Origin: Tridacna crocea
Taxonomy: Eukaryota; Mollusca; Bivalvia; Cardiida; Cardiidae
Reading direction: 5' to 3'
Length of the DNA: 64,000 nt
Assembly: GCA_943736015.1 (NCBI GenBank)
Contig: OX031072.1
Coordinates: 15,093,501-15,157,500 of the forward strand
The notes beneath the pieces are model-generated. The model had not been told where the DNA came from. It saw only the letters and a program-made list of their open reading frames with translations, and did no database searches. Position numbers and translations under genes: made by a program. Each line of letters begins with the position of its first letter. Position 1 is the stretch's first letter. Below are positions 8,961-19,500 of this stretch, piece after piece.

Positions 8961-9600
8961 GTCGATAAAAGGGTAGGAAGCATTGTGGGTAAAGCAAGAA
9001 ATGCTGGTTACCAGCCTCTTTTCTTCATTGCCCACAATATTTTCGAAGACATTTTAACTTAAGGTCGTGAACATACATAATTAAAGTCTTACATTTTTTC
9101 CCCCAAACGATGTCATATTTTGAAGACTCTGCAGAAAAAGGTTTTTGAAAACCTTGAGGGTCGTGAAAATACATAGTTAAAGTGTTACATTTTTCCCCAA
9201 ACGATCTCATATTTGAAAGACTCTACAGAAAAAAGCTCTTTGAAAAACTTGTAAGGAAAGTAGAAAATGCTGGTCATTAGCATTTTCTTGTTTTTCCCAC
9301 AATATTTTCTCCCTGCTAAAGACAAACCCAATCACTTTAGTGACATCTTATATATCGTCTATAATTCATCTCCGTTTGAATCAGTCTAAAATTTTGTCCT
9401 TTGCTATTCTTTGACATACAACTTTGAAGCACACGTGATAGGCCGTTGGGGCTTCCAAGTTATAACACTTAAAGGGTAGCCATGCATATTTTTCCCCCCC
9501 GTTATGAAAAAAAACATTGCAGTAAAAAAAAAAGCTTTCGCCTATGGCAAATATTTTTTCCCTTTATTTTCACAACGTTTTTTTATAAAAGCGCCGAGAA
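8961..9600 (+). repeat. Segmental duplication, copy 2 (old MITE-A and repeat M)
   Basis: Follows the duplicate exon in the same order as 4364-5340: an old MITE-A palindrome (8975-9055), GAAGAC with CATACAT(A)ATTA, a second decayed palindrome (9240-9320), and repeat M (9340-9590). It lacks the two young MITE-A insertions found in copy 1. It contains its own direct repeat of about 96 bp (9064-9160 and 9161-9255; GTCGTGAACATACATA and GTCGTGAAAATACATA). Confidence 0.55.
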
Positions 9601-10337
9601 CACTGAATTGGTATTTGTCAAGGAATTAATAAATGGAAAAAAAGCAGAAACATTATTCCAATACTGGCTTGAAAGTCAGCCCATTAAGCAAATGAAAACC
9701 TTTTTTATTGAAGGGAGAGTACTCATGACAGTTAGGATTATTTCTGTATTGGTGGTCTCTCTACCATCATTAGAAGTCAAAAGTAACGTCCTTTAACAGT
9801 AAGATGCATGATGGATACAGGGGGAACCATGTGAATATATCGAATAAAATTAAGTTTGTACCTGAAAACTATGATTTTGAAATATTTTTGGTTTTTAACT
9901 TTAAATTCCCAGCATTACAATCAATTATTTGGATTTATAAATATTTATACCCAATCAAATGGAATATAGCCCAATCTTGGGATGAACAAGGTATGGGACG
10001 AACTGGTTTTGGTACGAAGACGCCCAGGACCGAGCATTGGTAGACAAATTTTGTATCATTACACCATAAAAGGCTAATAGCGAGTGAAGCTAATTTCAAT
10101 TAAAAATTAGGATTTCCACGATAGATGGCCTCAACCAGTGTACTTTAACATACCATTTCCAATTACACATCGAAAATTCATTTGCCTGAGAAAAGTTGTG
10201 TTTATTTGTGTTTATTTCCTTCGGCTTTGCAAAAAATACGATGCATGGTCTTCAAATTTCTATATGGAACTCATAATGGTATCGTCTTCTACAAATACCA
10301 CAAAAATTGTTCATCGCATGGCATATGTACAGTTCTA
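9601..10337. other. No recognisable feature
   Basis: AT-rich. Frames of 60-106 codons are present, but they have no family resemblance, splice context or biased codon use, so I do not call genes. Nothing here matches another part of the window. Confidence 0.5.
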
Positions 10338-10415
10338 CAATTAAGATCAATTAAGATCAGACAGCACAGTATGTGCATTCTGATCTTGGATCTACGATGT
10401 CCTTTAAGAAGATAT
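10338..10415 (+). mobile_element. MITE-B fragment
   Basis: AAGATCAGACAGCACAGTATGTGC...TCTGATCTTGGATCTACG, then GTCCTTTAAGAAGATATTT: core hairpin plus right flank. Outer ends missing. Confidence 0.65.
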
Positions 10416-10507
10416 TTAGCACCTGCCCCTCAAAAAGAATACGAAGAAATAATAATATGCAAATCAGAAAAAGAGAATAATAAGCAAGAATTTGGATTTT
10501 AACTACA

Positions 10508-10553
10508 TGGGGGGAGAGAGAGAGAGAGAAAGAGAGAGAATGAGAGAGAGAGA
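10508..10553 (+). repeat. GA-rich microsatellite
   Basis: Interrupted (GA)n, with a few AA and TGA breaks. Confidence 0.9.
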
Positions 10554-10555
10554 GT

Positions 10556-10643
10556 CGTTTCCAGCATTTTCTCCTTTTCTCAGAATATTTGTAAAAGTCT
10601 TTATCTTACAGGTCCAAAACACTATGAATAGTTTTGTAAAGGG
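10556..10643 (-). mobile_element. MITE-A fragment
   Basis: TTTCCAGCATTTTCTCCTTTTC to GTTTTGTAAAGGG. One palindrome arm and a degraded end, abutting the complete copy at 10644. Confidence 0.55.
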
Positions 10644-10874
10644 TTAACTCTTTACCACACAATCTCTCGACTTTTGATGACCCTGAAAAGGAAAGCCTTT
10701 GAAAACATTGTGGGAAAAGGAGAAAATGCTGGTAACCAGCATTTTCCCCTTTTTCTCACAATGTTTTCTACCCTTTCCAAATCAATATTCATTTTTTTAT
10801 TTGCGTTGATTTTGTCGTCTGCAAATGCTTTCATTTTGGACAAGTCTAAAATTTTGCTGTTTGGTAAAGAGTTG
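10644..10874 (+). mobile_element. MITE-A, full-length forward copy
   Basis: TTAACTCTTTACCACACAATC to GTTTGGTAAAGAGTTGA; the right TTAA is mutated. Palindrome centred near 10735. Confidence 0.88.
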
Positions 10875-10934
10875 ATTCAGGACTTTTCAGTTTTTCAAGG
10901 TATTCCCTCGATCCGCTTGCATACTAACCATCTT

Positions 10935-11163
10935 TTAACTCTTTACCACACGAGAGAGTTTTAGACTGGTTCAAATTGAAAGCATTTGCAGACGACAAAA
11001 TAAAGGTGACAGAAAAATTGAAATTTGTTCTTGGAAGAGTAGAAAACACTGTGGGAAAAGGAGAAAATGATGGTTACCAGCATTTTCTCCTTTTCCTACA
11101 GTGTTTTCAAAAGGCTTCTTTCTCAGGGGCGTCAAAAGTAGGGATTGTGTGGTAATGGGTTAA
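10935..11163 (-). mobile_element. MITE-A, full-length reverse copy
   Basis: TTAACTCTTTACCACACGAGA to GTGTGGTAATGGGTTAA. TTAA at both ends. The interior order (GACTGGTTCAAATTG first) shows reverse orientation. Confidence 0.88.
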
Positions 11164-11286
11164 TTAAAACTATTGCTTCAATTTTTCAGGAAAATCTTAG
11201 TTGTTTTTCTTTTTTGTGCGTTTATTTTTTCATTGGTTGTATTTTATCAGCCGATTGCATATGCATCCGACCAGGGAATCTTTATT

Positions 11287-11512
11287 TTAACCTCTACCAA
11301 ACAATCTCTGTTTTTTACGTCTCTCAGATAAAAACATTTTGAAAACATTGTAGGAAAAGGAGAAATGCTGTAATCAGCATTTTCTCCTTTTCCAACAATG
11401 TTTTCTACTCTACCCTAAGCAAACTTCAATCTTTGAGTTACATTATTTTTTGTTGTCTGCAAATGTTGTCAATTTGTACCAGTCTTAAATTTTGTCGTTT
11501 AGTAAAGACTAA
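11287..11512 (+). mobile_element. MITE-A, forward copy
   Basis: TTAACCTCTACCAAACAATC to GTTTAGTAAAGACTAAA. The palindrome has lost one base at the centre (GCTGTAATCAGC). Confidence 0.85.
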
Positions 11513-11730
11513 AATACTCTGTCAAGTAAATTACCTACATTTGGAAGGAACAAATGACAGTAGTCGTAGCAATCTAGTATAATTATTTCTATTATGAATA
11601 AAAACATGTTCCTGTAAATAAAAAAGGAAATAAATACAGTAAACATATGAATCCAATCCTTAGAAAAAAATATAGAAAATGTATATTCCGCAGAGACAAG
11701 TTGTGACTCTATATTGCCATTATTAGTTAT

Positions 11731-11823
11731 ACAGTCGGGTGGCAATGTACTTGGAAACTTGTTCACGGCTCGGAGCGACACGATTCACCACAGCCGTGAA
11801 TCAGTTTCCAAGTCCCCTGCCAC
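11731..11823. repeat. Imperfect hairpin with about 33-bp arms
   Basis: GGTGGCAATGTACTTGGAAAC and TTCACGGCT on the left pair with AGCCGTGAA and GTTTCCAAGTCCCCTGCCACC on the right, across a 27-base loop. Arms differ at about five positions. No second copy in the window. Confidence 0.7.
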
Positions 11824-12440
11824 CTAACGGTATGACAAATTTATTATACTGCAGAGTTTTACCATTTCAGCATTTGTTCAGCCAAATTTTACATGTTTAT
11901 TGGTTTAAAAAGTTGAATACGCTGATGAAATAGAATATCCCTTTTGAGTGCCCCAATTCAATGAACACTGACGTCACAGAGAACTGACGTCACCGAAACC
12001 TTGGTAATACTGTACGTTCTAAAACGTGCACCTTGGCGCATAATCTTAATGTTAATCTTGATTGACGCCATTTTGGATGTTGTGTTGATAGTGTAAAAAT
12101 GCTTTTGGGGCTCCCGAATGGGAAAATGCTTTTATGTTGGTTTTACCAGTGTAGGCCTAAATGATATAGATGTTCGGGGCATATCATCCAATCAGATCAC
12201 GAGAAATTTCTTTGCAGTATAATAAAACATTTATTTGCCACTGAAAGTGCTTATAAATCGACACTTTAATACTGTGGTGGCTCCAGTAAATACAAAAGTT
12301 CTTATAAATGTGAAAGTTTCCTCACAATACAATGGTTGCTGCCTGTAATATAACAAGTTAAATTATACGCGGAAAGCTTGAGCAAAATACACCGAACATG
12401 CATCAATGGCGATAGTGGCACATTCTTTTTGAAGTGATTT
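11824..12440. other. Gene-free stretch with a CRE pair
   Basis: AT-rich unique sequence. The only recognisable content is two TGACGTCA octamers at 11969 and 11985. No exon is visible on either side. Confidence 0.5.
11969..11992. promoter_or_regulatory. Pair of CRE palindromes (TGACGTCA x2)
   Basis: Exact TGACGTCA at 11969-11976 and 11985-11992, start to start 16 bases. This octamer binds CREB/ATF-type bZIP factors. No promoter or exon is recognised nearby, so regulatory use is conjecture. Confidence 0.35.
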
Positions 12441-12466
12441 AATAATATGGGATCGGGCAGGGTTGC

Positions 12467-12469
<3 letters not shown>

Positions 12470-12509
<40 letters not shown>

Positions 12510-12625
12510 GTTTATCCCTCCAGCTCCCGCTCCCCAACTATCTCCCTCTGTCTCCGTCTCTCTCTGTCTTTGTCTCTCTCTCTCTGTACCTCTCTCACCC
12601 TCTTGCTCCTGCTCCCGTTTTCTCT
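12470..12625 (+). repeat. Polypyrimidine (CT)n tract
   Basis: Pure (CT)n at about 12472-12508, then CT-rich sequence to 12625 with rare purines. Ser/Leu-rich and Arg/Glu-rich open frames here are products of the repeat. Confidence 0.9.
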
Positions 12626-12709
12626 CTACCTGCATCGGAAAGGGAAAGAAAACATCCGGAACAGAAAAACATTCCTTCTTTCGTATTCACAAACCAATTC
12701 TGACTATAT

Positions 12710-13021
12710 TCAATCAAATGGCTGATTGGTTTAGCCAATCAGAAGTTACGTTACTTTCAAATTTTGAAAATTCTTGAGAAAAAGACTTAAAATGCTCTTC
12801 GATCTTTTCCTACTACATAAATTAAACCTAAAACCGACATTTGAATACCAAAGTTACTTTTTGAGCAAAGAATATCTCTATCGAACAGTGAAGATCTAAG
12901 ATCATACTGCACTTTCTGTAAAGTCTGATCTTGATCTACGTAATCCGTAAAGGGTCAGTTAGTCGCGCTTGACAGCCTAGGGGTTAAGAATGGTGAAGAA
13001 TGGTTAGTGAATACGGACCCA
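12710..13021 (+). mobile_element. MITE-L remnant split by a MITE-B
   Basis: GATTGGTTTAGCCAATCAGAAG palindrome core with TTACGTTACTTTC at 12720-12770, and the right end GGTTAGTGAATACGGACCC at 13003-13021. A MITE-B fragment lies between. The left end is lost. Confidence 0.55.
12870..12987 (+). mobile_element. MITE-B, diverged, inside MITE-L
   Basis: GATCTAAGATCATACTGCAC, GTCTGATCTTGATCTACG, GGGTCAGTTAGTCGCGCTT, and the end AGCCTAGGGGTTAA at 12974-12987. Confidence 0.7.
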
Positions 13022-13031
13022 CTGACATCAA

Positions 13032-13378
13032 GACGGCTCCACCTTGCCCCAGTAGCTCTGTCAGTAGCGCGCAGGACTTGAAAACAGGGGGTCATGGGTT
13101 CGATCTCTTGCTCGGCCAATTTTTTTTCCCGAGGATTGATGGTAGCCATTGCGACAAGATTCATTCCTCACCAACCGCTGACCATAGTTTCGTCGACGGT
13201 TATGTTCGAAAGCAGCCAGTGCCATGGAAAATAAAAATTGTGCGGTGTACTGTGAAAAGAGACTCAAGGAAAGCGTGGATAGGTGCTTTGGCCGCCGCGA
13301 TATAACTGAAATAGAGTTGAAAACGGCGTTAAACACCATACAATCAATCAACCAAACAACAAATCAACCAATCAATCA
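13032..13378 (+). mobile_element. SINE S1, tRNA-derived, with (CAAT)n tail
   Basis: Box A-like AGTAGCTCTGTCAGTAGCGC near 13043 and box B GGGTTCGATCTC near 13096. The body (GAGGATTGATGGTAGCCATTG, AAAGCGTGGATAGGTGC, GGCGTTAAACACCATAC) is shared with S2 and S3. The tail is (CAAT/CAAC)n. It lies antisense to the 3' end of the four-exon gene; its tail ends about 16 bases beyond that gene's stop codon. Confidence 0.8.
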
Positions 13379-13393
13379 ATCTGGACGGTTCCT

Positions 13394-13574
13394 CTACAAG
13401 GTGTGGTAGGTTATCTTTGTTATGGTCTGTATAAGAAGATCTTCGTGTCCAAACTCGTAGCTGTCCATAAGCTTCTCTATGGTACTACGTAATTCGCTCT
13501 TGTCAATGTTGCTATTCTGGACATGTACCGTAAACTTTCCATATATTGTACCGCATCCAACCACGTGGTTAAGC
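13394..13574 (-). CDS. Exon 4 (terminal) of the four-exon gene
   Basis: Acceptor aaattcttttgtag before 13574. The first base completes the Arg codon split at the 15105 donor. 59 residues follow in that frame (LNHVVGCGTIYGKF, TVHVQNSNIDKSELRS, TIEKLMDSYEFGHED, LLIQTITKITYHTL) to the stop TAG at 13396-13394. The other frames are shorter or closed. The exon sits between MITE-E, 16 nt upstream of it, and the antisense SINE S1 just after the stop. Confidence 0.65.
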
Positions 13575-16500
13575 CTACAAAAGAATTTGACAGAGCTCCA
13601 GATAAGAGGAAGTGATGGTGTTCTGAATTAACTGTAAACCCTATGTTGTGGGTACTCATTTGAATCGTCTCGATGAGACGATTCTAATAAGTACCCACAA
13701 CATAGGGTTTAGAGGAGAATAATTTATATTTTCAATTTTGAAATCAAAATCACTCCCTCTGTCTGGAGCTCTAAATTGTGAACATTGAACAATATGTAAA
13801 CTTATGCTCTTTCACTACCAATGACGACTTGGATAGCTTTTGCGGATGGTGCAGATCAAGATCAGACTGCACAGAACGTGCAGTCTGATCTTATATCTAC
13901 ATCATCCGCTATGTTATGATTCATCTTCAATGGTCAAAGAAAATTAACCCATAAGCTCTTAAGCGCGACTCGCTTACATTTTGCGGACATTGAAGATCAA
14001 CATCAGACTGTAGAGAACACAGATTTACATTGCCCGAGAAGGAGATATTATTCTCAAAAAACATGTCTTAGAAATAGAAATTTTTGAGCTTTTACTATCG
14101 AATTGGAAATTTCAGTATGCTTTAACCCTTTACTCCACAGATACTAATTTTTCTACGCATTGCTTGTAGGAGCCTTTAGAAAACATTGTGGCAAAAGATG
14201 AAATTGCTCGTGACGAGCAATTTCACCTTTTGTCACAATGTTTTCTACACTATCAAAAGGTGTCATATACACATAAAAAATGGCTTCATCCTTGCTGTTA
14301 TTTAGGATCAATTAGAGATACCATAGAAATGCCTTATGGGGTAAAGGGTCAAGACCTAAAAAGAAATGAAAACTTCTCTCATTGGGACAAATTGGTAGTT
14401 TGCTTTTCTAGAAATTGCATTTGCCGCCATTGTTGTTTCTGAAGAAACCGCCAAAGTATGGTTACACGCAATAATTCAGATTCATTGAAAGGTCGAAACG
14501 TAAAAAAAAAGAACTGTGCGTCTACAGTGCAATATGTAAAATTTCTCATTCATCGTTTGAAATTTGTTGATATACCACTTAACGTTAACTTCAATATTAA
14601 TTCAGTTATATCACGTCGACTAGAGCACCCATCCGTGCTTTCCTGGGGTCTCTTTTACCCGTACTCAGCACCAAATATTCTTATCAAGCCACTAGTTTCT
14701 TTTCCACACAAATGTCCTCAAAAATGAACAGCCCGTCTGATCTTGGATCTGCACTGTGCGATTAGGAGATAATCTTCAAAAAAAAAAAAAAACCCTTTGA
14801 TAAAGAAAAAGTTTGGGTTTTTTTCTGTCGGTTGGAAAGTTTCAATTTCACTAATTTAAATCTTTACCCAACGACACAATTTTAGTCTGGTCCAAATTAG
14901 AAGCATTTGCAGACAGCAAGGTTAATGTGACTCGAAAATTGAAATTGTTCTGCGAAAGGAAGAAAACATTGTTGGAAAAGGAGAAAATGCTGGTTACCAG
15001 CATTTTCTCCTTTTCCCACAATGTTTTCACACAGCTTTTTTTGGCAGGATCGTGAAAACAAGGGATTGTTTGGGAACGGGCTAACAGGTTATGTGTTAAC
15101 TTACCTCAAAATCTGATGCATCAGCTCATCCGGTACTTTACGTGTGCTTTCAAGTTCCAACTTTTTGTCTTGACAAAGTTTGGTATTTCCTTGACTGTAC
15201 AACCCCTTTGATTCAAACAGCAACTTTTCTACTGTAGAGATGTCCTGGTCAATGTCTGACCTTTTATCCTGAAAACTTTTAGCGTCTTTCAAAGCTTCTT
15301 CTGCATTCTCAAGCGTAAGAAATAAACTTTCTTCTATTCTGTTTGATATGGCTGTACTTAAGCTGAATTCTGATGCAAGAACATATTTATCTGCTTCCAA
15401 TGGTGACTGTGTGCGTCTGTCTTGAACCTTCATTATTGGCGAAGACTGGACTTGCCGTTGGCTGAGTTTGGCTTTAGACTGATCTGGGGATTCATCCGAA
15501 GTGTTGAGAGTAAAGGTTTCTTTACTCTCACAAGCTTCATCAGGCAAGATAGGCTTTGGGGAACTGTGCTTTGAAAGGTTTGCCTTGTAACTTTCTGTCT
15601 CTTTTGACGGCGTTTCCAGTGAACCTTTATGGTCTGCGTCATCCACCGACTCTTGCTCTCCGTCTTGTTGGTTACATTTCCGGTTTGCACCATTGTTATT
15701 GTGATCTGGTTTATGACATTGTTTATGAGGTGTATACACCATACGAATGACTAATTGCAGTTCGATGTCTATTTTAGGCAGTGTTTGTAGCAAAACATCT
15801 GTGACTCTTTGTCGTATTTCCAGCTTTTCATTTTCTTGCAAGTGTTTACAACGGACTTCGATATAAACAACATCGATAACAAGGGAATCAAAGTGGCTCA
15901 AGTCTTTTTCCAGTGTCTGAAAGTAAAATAGAATGAATGAGATAAAATGATGGTTCAACAATTGCAACTGGTTTATTCTGTAGCACTGACCGAAATTTAA
16001 CTCTGTTTTTTTTTTTAAATTTCCGATCTGAAGGGCCAAAAAAGTGAAAAAATATTCCCCTTACGTAAATACCAGCATTTTCAGTGTTAATCCTTTACCA
16101 AACAACAAAATTTTAGACTGGTCCAAGTTGAAATCACTTCCAGACGCAAAAAAAAAAAAAAAAAACCGTAACTTAAAATTGAAATTTGTTTCCAGTAGGG
16201 TAGAAAACATTGAGGGAAAAGGAGAAAATGCTGGTTACCAGCATTTTTTCCTTTACCCAAGATGTTTTCCAAAGGCTACTATATCAGGGTCGTAAAAAAA
16301 CAAGGATTGCTTAGTAAAGGGTTAATCAAACTCTTGTTTAATAGCCCAAACATCCTTTTTACATAGATAGAGAAACGAGGTCCTAAAACTTACACTAATC
16401 TCTCTCGATTCTACTTCCTGGGAACTACACCAGTACTCGCGCCGAACGTGTGGGCCAATAAAAAATTCACAATCACGGACACCACCTCTAGCATTTCGTT

Positions 16501-19500
16501 TGCAAAATGCTTTCAATACAGACTAGGCGACAGTTTTGTCGTTTGGTAAAGAGTTTCTGATATGAGTAATGATGAAAGTACTATGAACTTATATACTGGT
16601 ATGCAGCTTCAGTTTCAATGGTTCGCGTCATTATGACTGTTCAATGTTACACTTTTCTTGACTCTCAAGCTGCTAAGCTCGACTCACTGACCTTTAGAGG
16701 ACAGCGTAGATCCAAGATCAGACTGCACAGAACGTGCAGTCTGATCTTGGATCTACACTGTCCGATATGGAGATAGTGCCCACCCCAGCATACTTTTGAA
16801 GTAACAATATTTGGATATAGTACTGTTGAACTGAAAATTAAATTTTAGTTACTAGTATTTAGTATACAAGATAAGAGTTAAGAGACTTTTTTAGTTACAT
16901 CTTCCGTAAGAAGATGCGTCATACTAGTTTTCTCGGGGGGAATTCTTCATCTAATTACCTCTGGTTAACATAGCTAATCATCTCGTATACAAATAAGTCA
17001 AGTCAGAACAGAGTGATACAAGTATCTGGTAGTGAACGAAACCTATCTATTTCCATGTCTGGAGTCTGAACATCTAAAAATGTAACTTTGACTCCGCAGT
17101 AAGTTGACGTCTGATAGATCGAATTCAAACCAATTTCTTAGTCCCTTTCTAGTTTCTCAATTTATTACTGCCTTTATTGTAAACGTCAGAACAATGTGTA
17201 AGAGCTATTTGATCTATGAACCTTTGAAGTGTCGAGTGACCTATCGTCTCGCGAGCATTTATTGCCCTAATAAGGTCATGTCTGAAGTCTGAACTAATTT
17301 CTGAGTCTCATCAAACATTTACGACAAAGATCTATGTAGGATATGCAATGAGTTGGCGTTTGAGAAAAACACTTAATCATGGGAAATATGTCATTAAGGT
17401 AACAAAAAAGTGTCAAATGGAAACAAAGCAGGTTTTTAATTGAATGTATATCATACCATTTTATAGTATGGAAATTACTGTGAAGATGACAATTTGTTAC
17501 TATACGGTCGGCCCAAGTAGTAGTTGTTGACGGAGACATTAATTTCAGAACTGGGTTAAAACCTGTCAGGTAGCTGTGTCTTTTGTCTAACTTTTGCCTG
17601 ATTTTTTTTTGCTAGCGACCAACATATGGCCAAAGCACACGATAAGAGACTGTCATCACAACAATAATTTCAATAATTTTAAATGGTTTGATTTAAATTA
17701 AATGTATTATGACATCTGCTTTGATATTTGGCATTTACTGGGCCTTTAAGTGAGCCTTTAGCTAGCTAAATATAAGCTGACATACTTTCTTGATGAGTTT
17801 TACCAAAGAAAATCTCAAACGCCACCCCATGTCAGATTCTTTTTCTCGCATAACAATACTTCACAAAATGTATTGACCAGAAGACGTAATATGCGTAAAA
17901 CCCGTCGACTTCTATGAAATACGTATAAAATGATGTCAAAAATGGCGTCAGACAATTGTGATATAAAAACGTGTGTAAGATAAGAAAATTTGCAATGAAA
18001 ACAAGGGAGGTTATGCAATAAATACCTGTTCCAGAGTGTCATTTTCTACTGTTAGGGCTAAAATGTTTACTTCATGCGACTCTGTGATAGGACAGTCTGA
18101 TATATCAGCAGGTTTGACTGCAAGCTGATTGTTGCTAAGCGTCTCATGTAAATTACCAAACACGTTGACTTGAATTCGAGAGCAGTTCAACAACTTTCGC
18201 ACACTTTCACACTCTTTAAACTCTCTTCCAGTCTCAGCATCTGATTTAGAATAAAAGGATGATTAAAGATAAGAATGAAGAAAGCAAAAATGTGACGTCC
18301 ATGAGCCGTGCTCTGGCAACACAGGGGTTCTATACCAGACGGCAAAAAAAAGAGCCCTGTCCATATTGAAAGTATCTGCAGACGGCAATTTCAGTGTGGC
18401 TCCAATGGTGTAGTTTTCTTTAATAGGATAGAAAACTTTGTGGGAAGAGGAGAAAATGCTGGTTTTCGATATGATTTGTTTCATTATATGGTATATATTG
18501 TGGCTAAGATTTTGCTTGTTATGGTCGTCAACAGAAAACAAATAAAAACAAGAGGGCCAAGATGGCCCTGGATCGCTCACCTGAAATTTTTAGGCGACCA
18601 TAGCCTTTTTTTTTTTCAGGTATTGAAACATTGGAAACAAATTTATTATTTTGCCAAGCAATTTTCAAAAGGTCACCTGTAAAAGTCATTTAAAAAAACT
18701 GACCATCAGTTTCAGAAAAGCAGAATTTTTAAGAATTTCTTCATTTCTGAATAGTGCAAGTAGCCCCCATTCACCAGAGCCATGTTTCTTGATGGATCAC
18801 AATTTAGCGAACAATATTTGAAAAGGGTCATTCAAGTAAAATCCCTGTGAAATTATTTTACAATGTGGCCAGCGGTTTCAGAGAAGAAGAATCTTCAATA
18901 ATTTCTTCATGTCTATATAGTGCGAGTAGCCCCCATTCATCAGAGCCATGTTTCTTGACAGATAAAAATTTCGCGAACACTTTTTGAAAAGGGTCACCCA
19001 AGGAACATTGCTGTGAAATTATTCTAAAATCTGACCGGCGGTTTCAGAGAAGAAGAATTTTCAAGAATGTCTTCATTTCCATATAGTGCGAGTAGCCCCC
19101 ATTCACCAGAGCCATGTTTCTTCACGGATCAAAATTTCACGAACAATCTTTGAAAAGGGTCACCCAAGGAATATCTCTGTGAAATTATTTTAAAATCTGA
19201 CCAGAGAAGCAGAATTTTCAAGAATTTCTTCATTTCTGTATAGTGCAAGTAGCCCCCATTCACCAGAGCCATGTTTCTCGACATATCAAAATTTCGCGAA
19301 CAATTTTTGAAAAGGGTCACCCAAAGAACATCCCTGAGAAATTATTTCAAATTCTGACCAGCGGGTTTAGAGAAAAAGAATTTAAAAGAATTTCTTCATT
19401 TCTGTATAGTGCAAGTAGCCCCCATTCACCAGAGCCATGTTACTTGACGGATCAAAATTTTGCGAACAATTCTTGAAAAGGGTCACCCAAGGAACATCCC

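Noticed and set aside
9482-9796. 104-codon open frame
   Set aside because: Lys/Phe-rich AT-driven composition, no family signature and no splice context.
10182-10502. 106-codon open frame
   Set aside because: Covers a MITE-B fragment and unique AT-rich DNA; composition is not coding-like.
12363-12777. Ser/Leu-rich and Arg/Glu-rich open frames
   Set aside because: Translations of the (CT)n tract.
13477-13659. 60-codon minus-strand frame starting in MITE-E
   Set aside because: It overlaps the true last exon in a different frame; the frame required by the 15105 donor gives the spliced reading with its own stop.
15101-16039. The 312-codon frame taken as one unspliced protein
   Set aside because: Its first 41 residues read through an intron: a clear acceptor lies before 15916, and the upstream exon joins there in phase.
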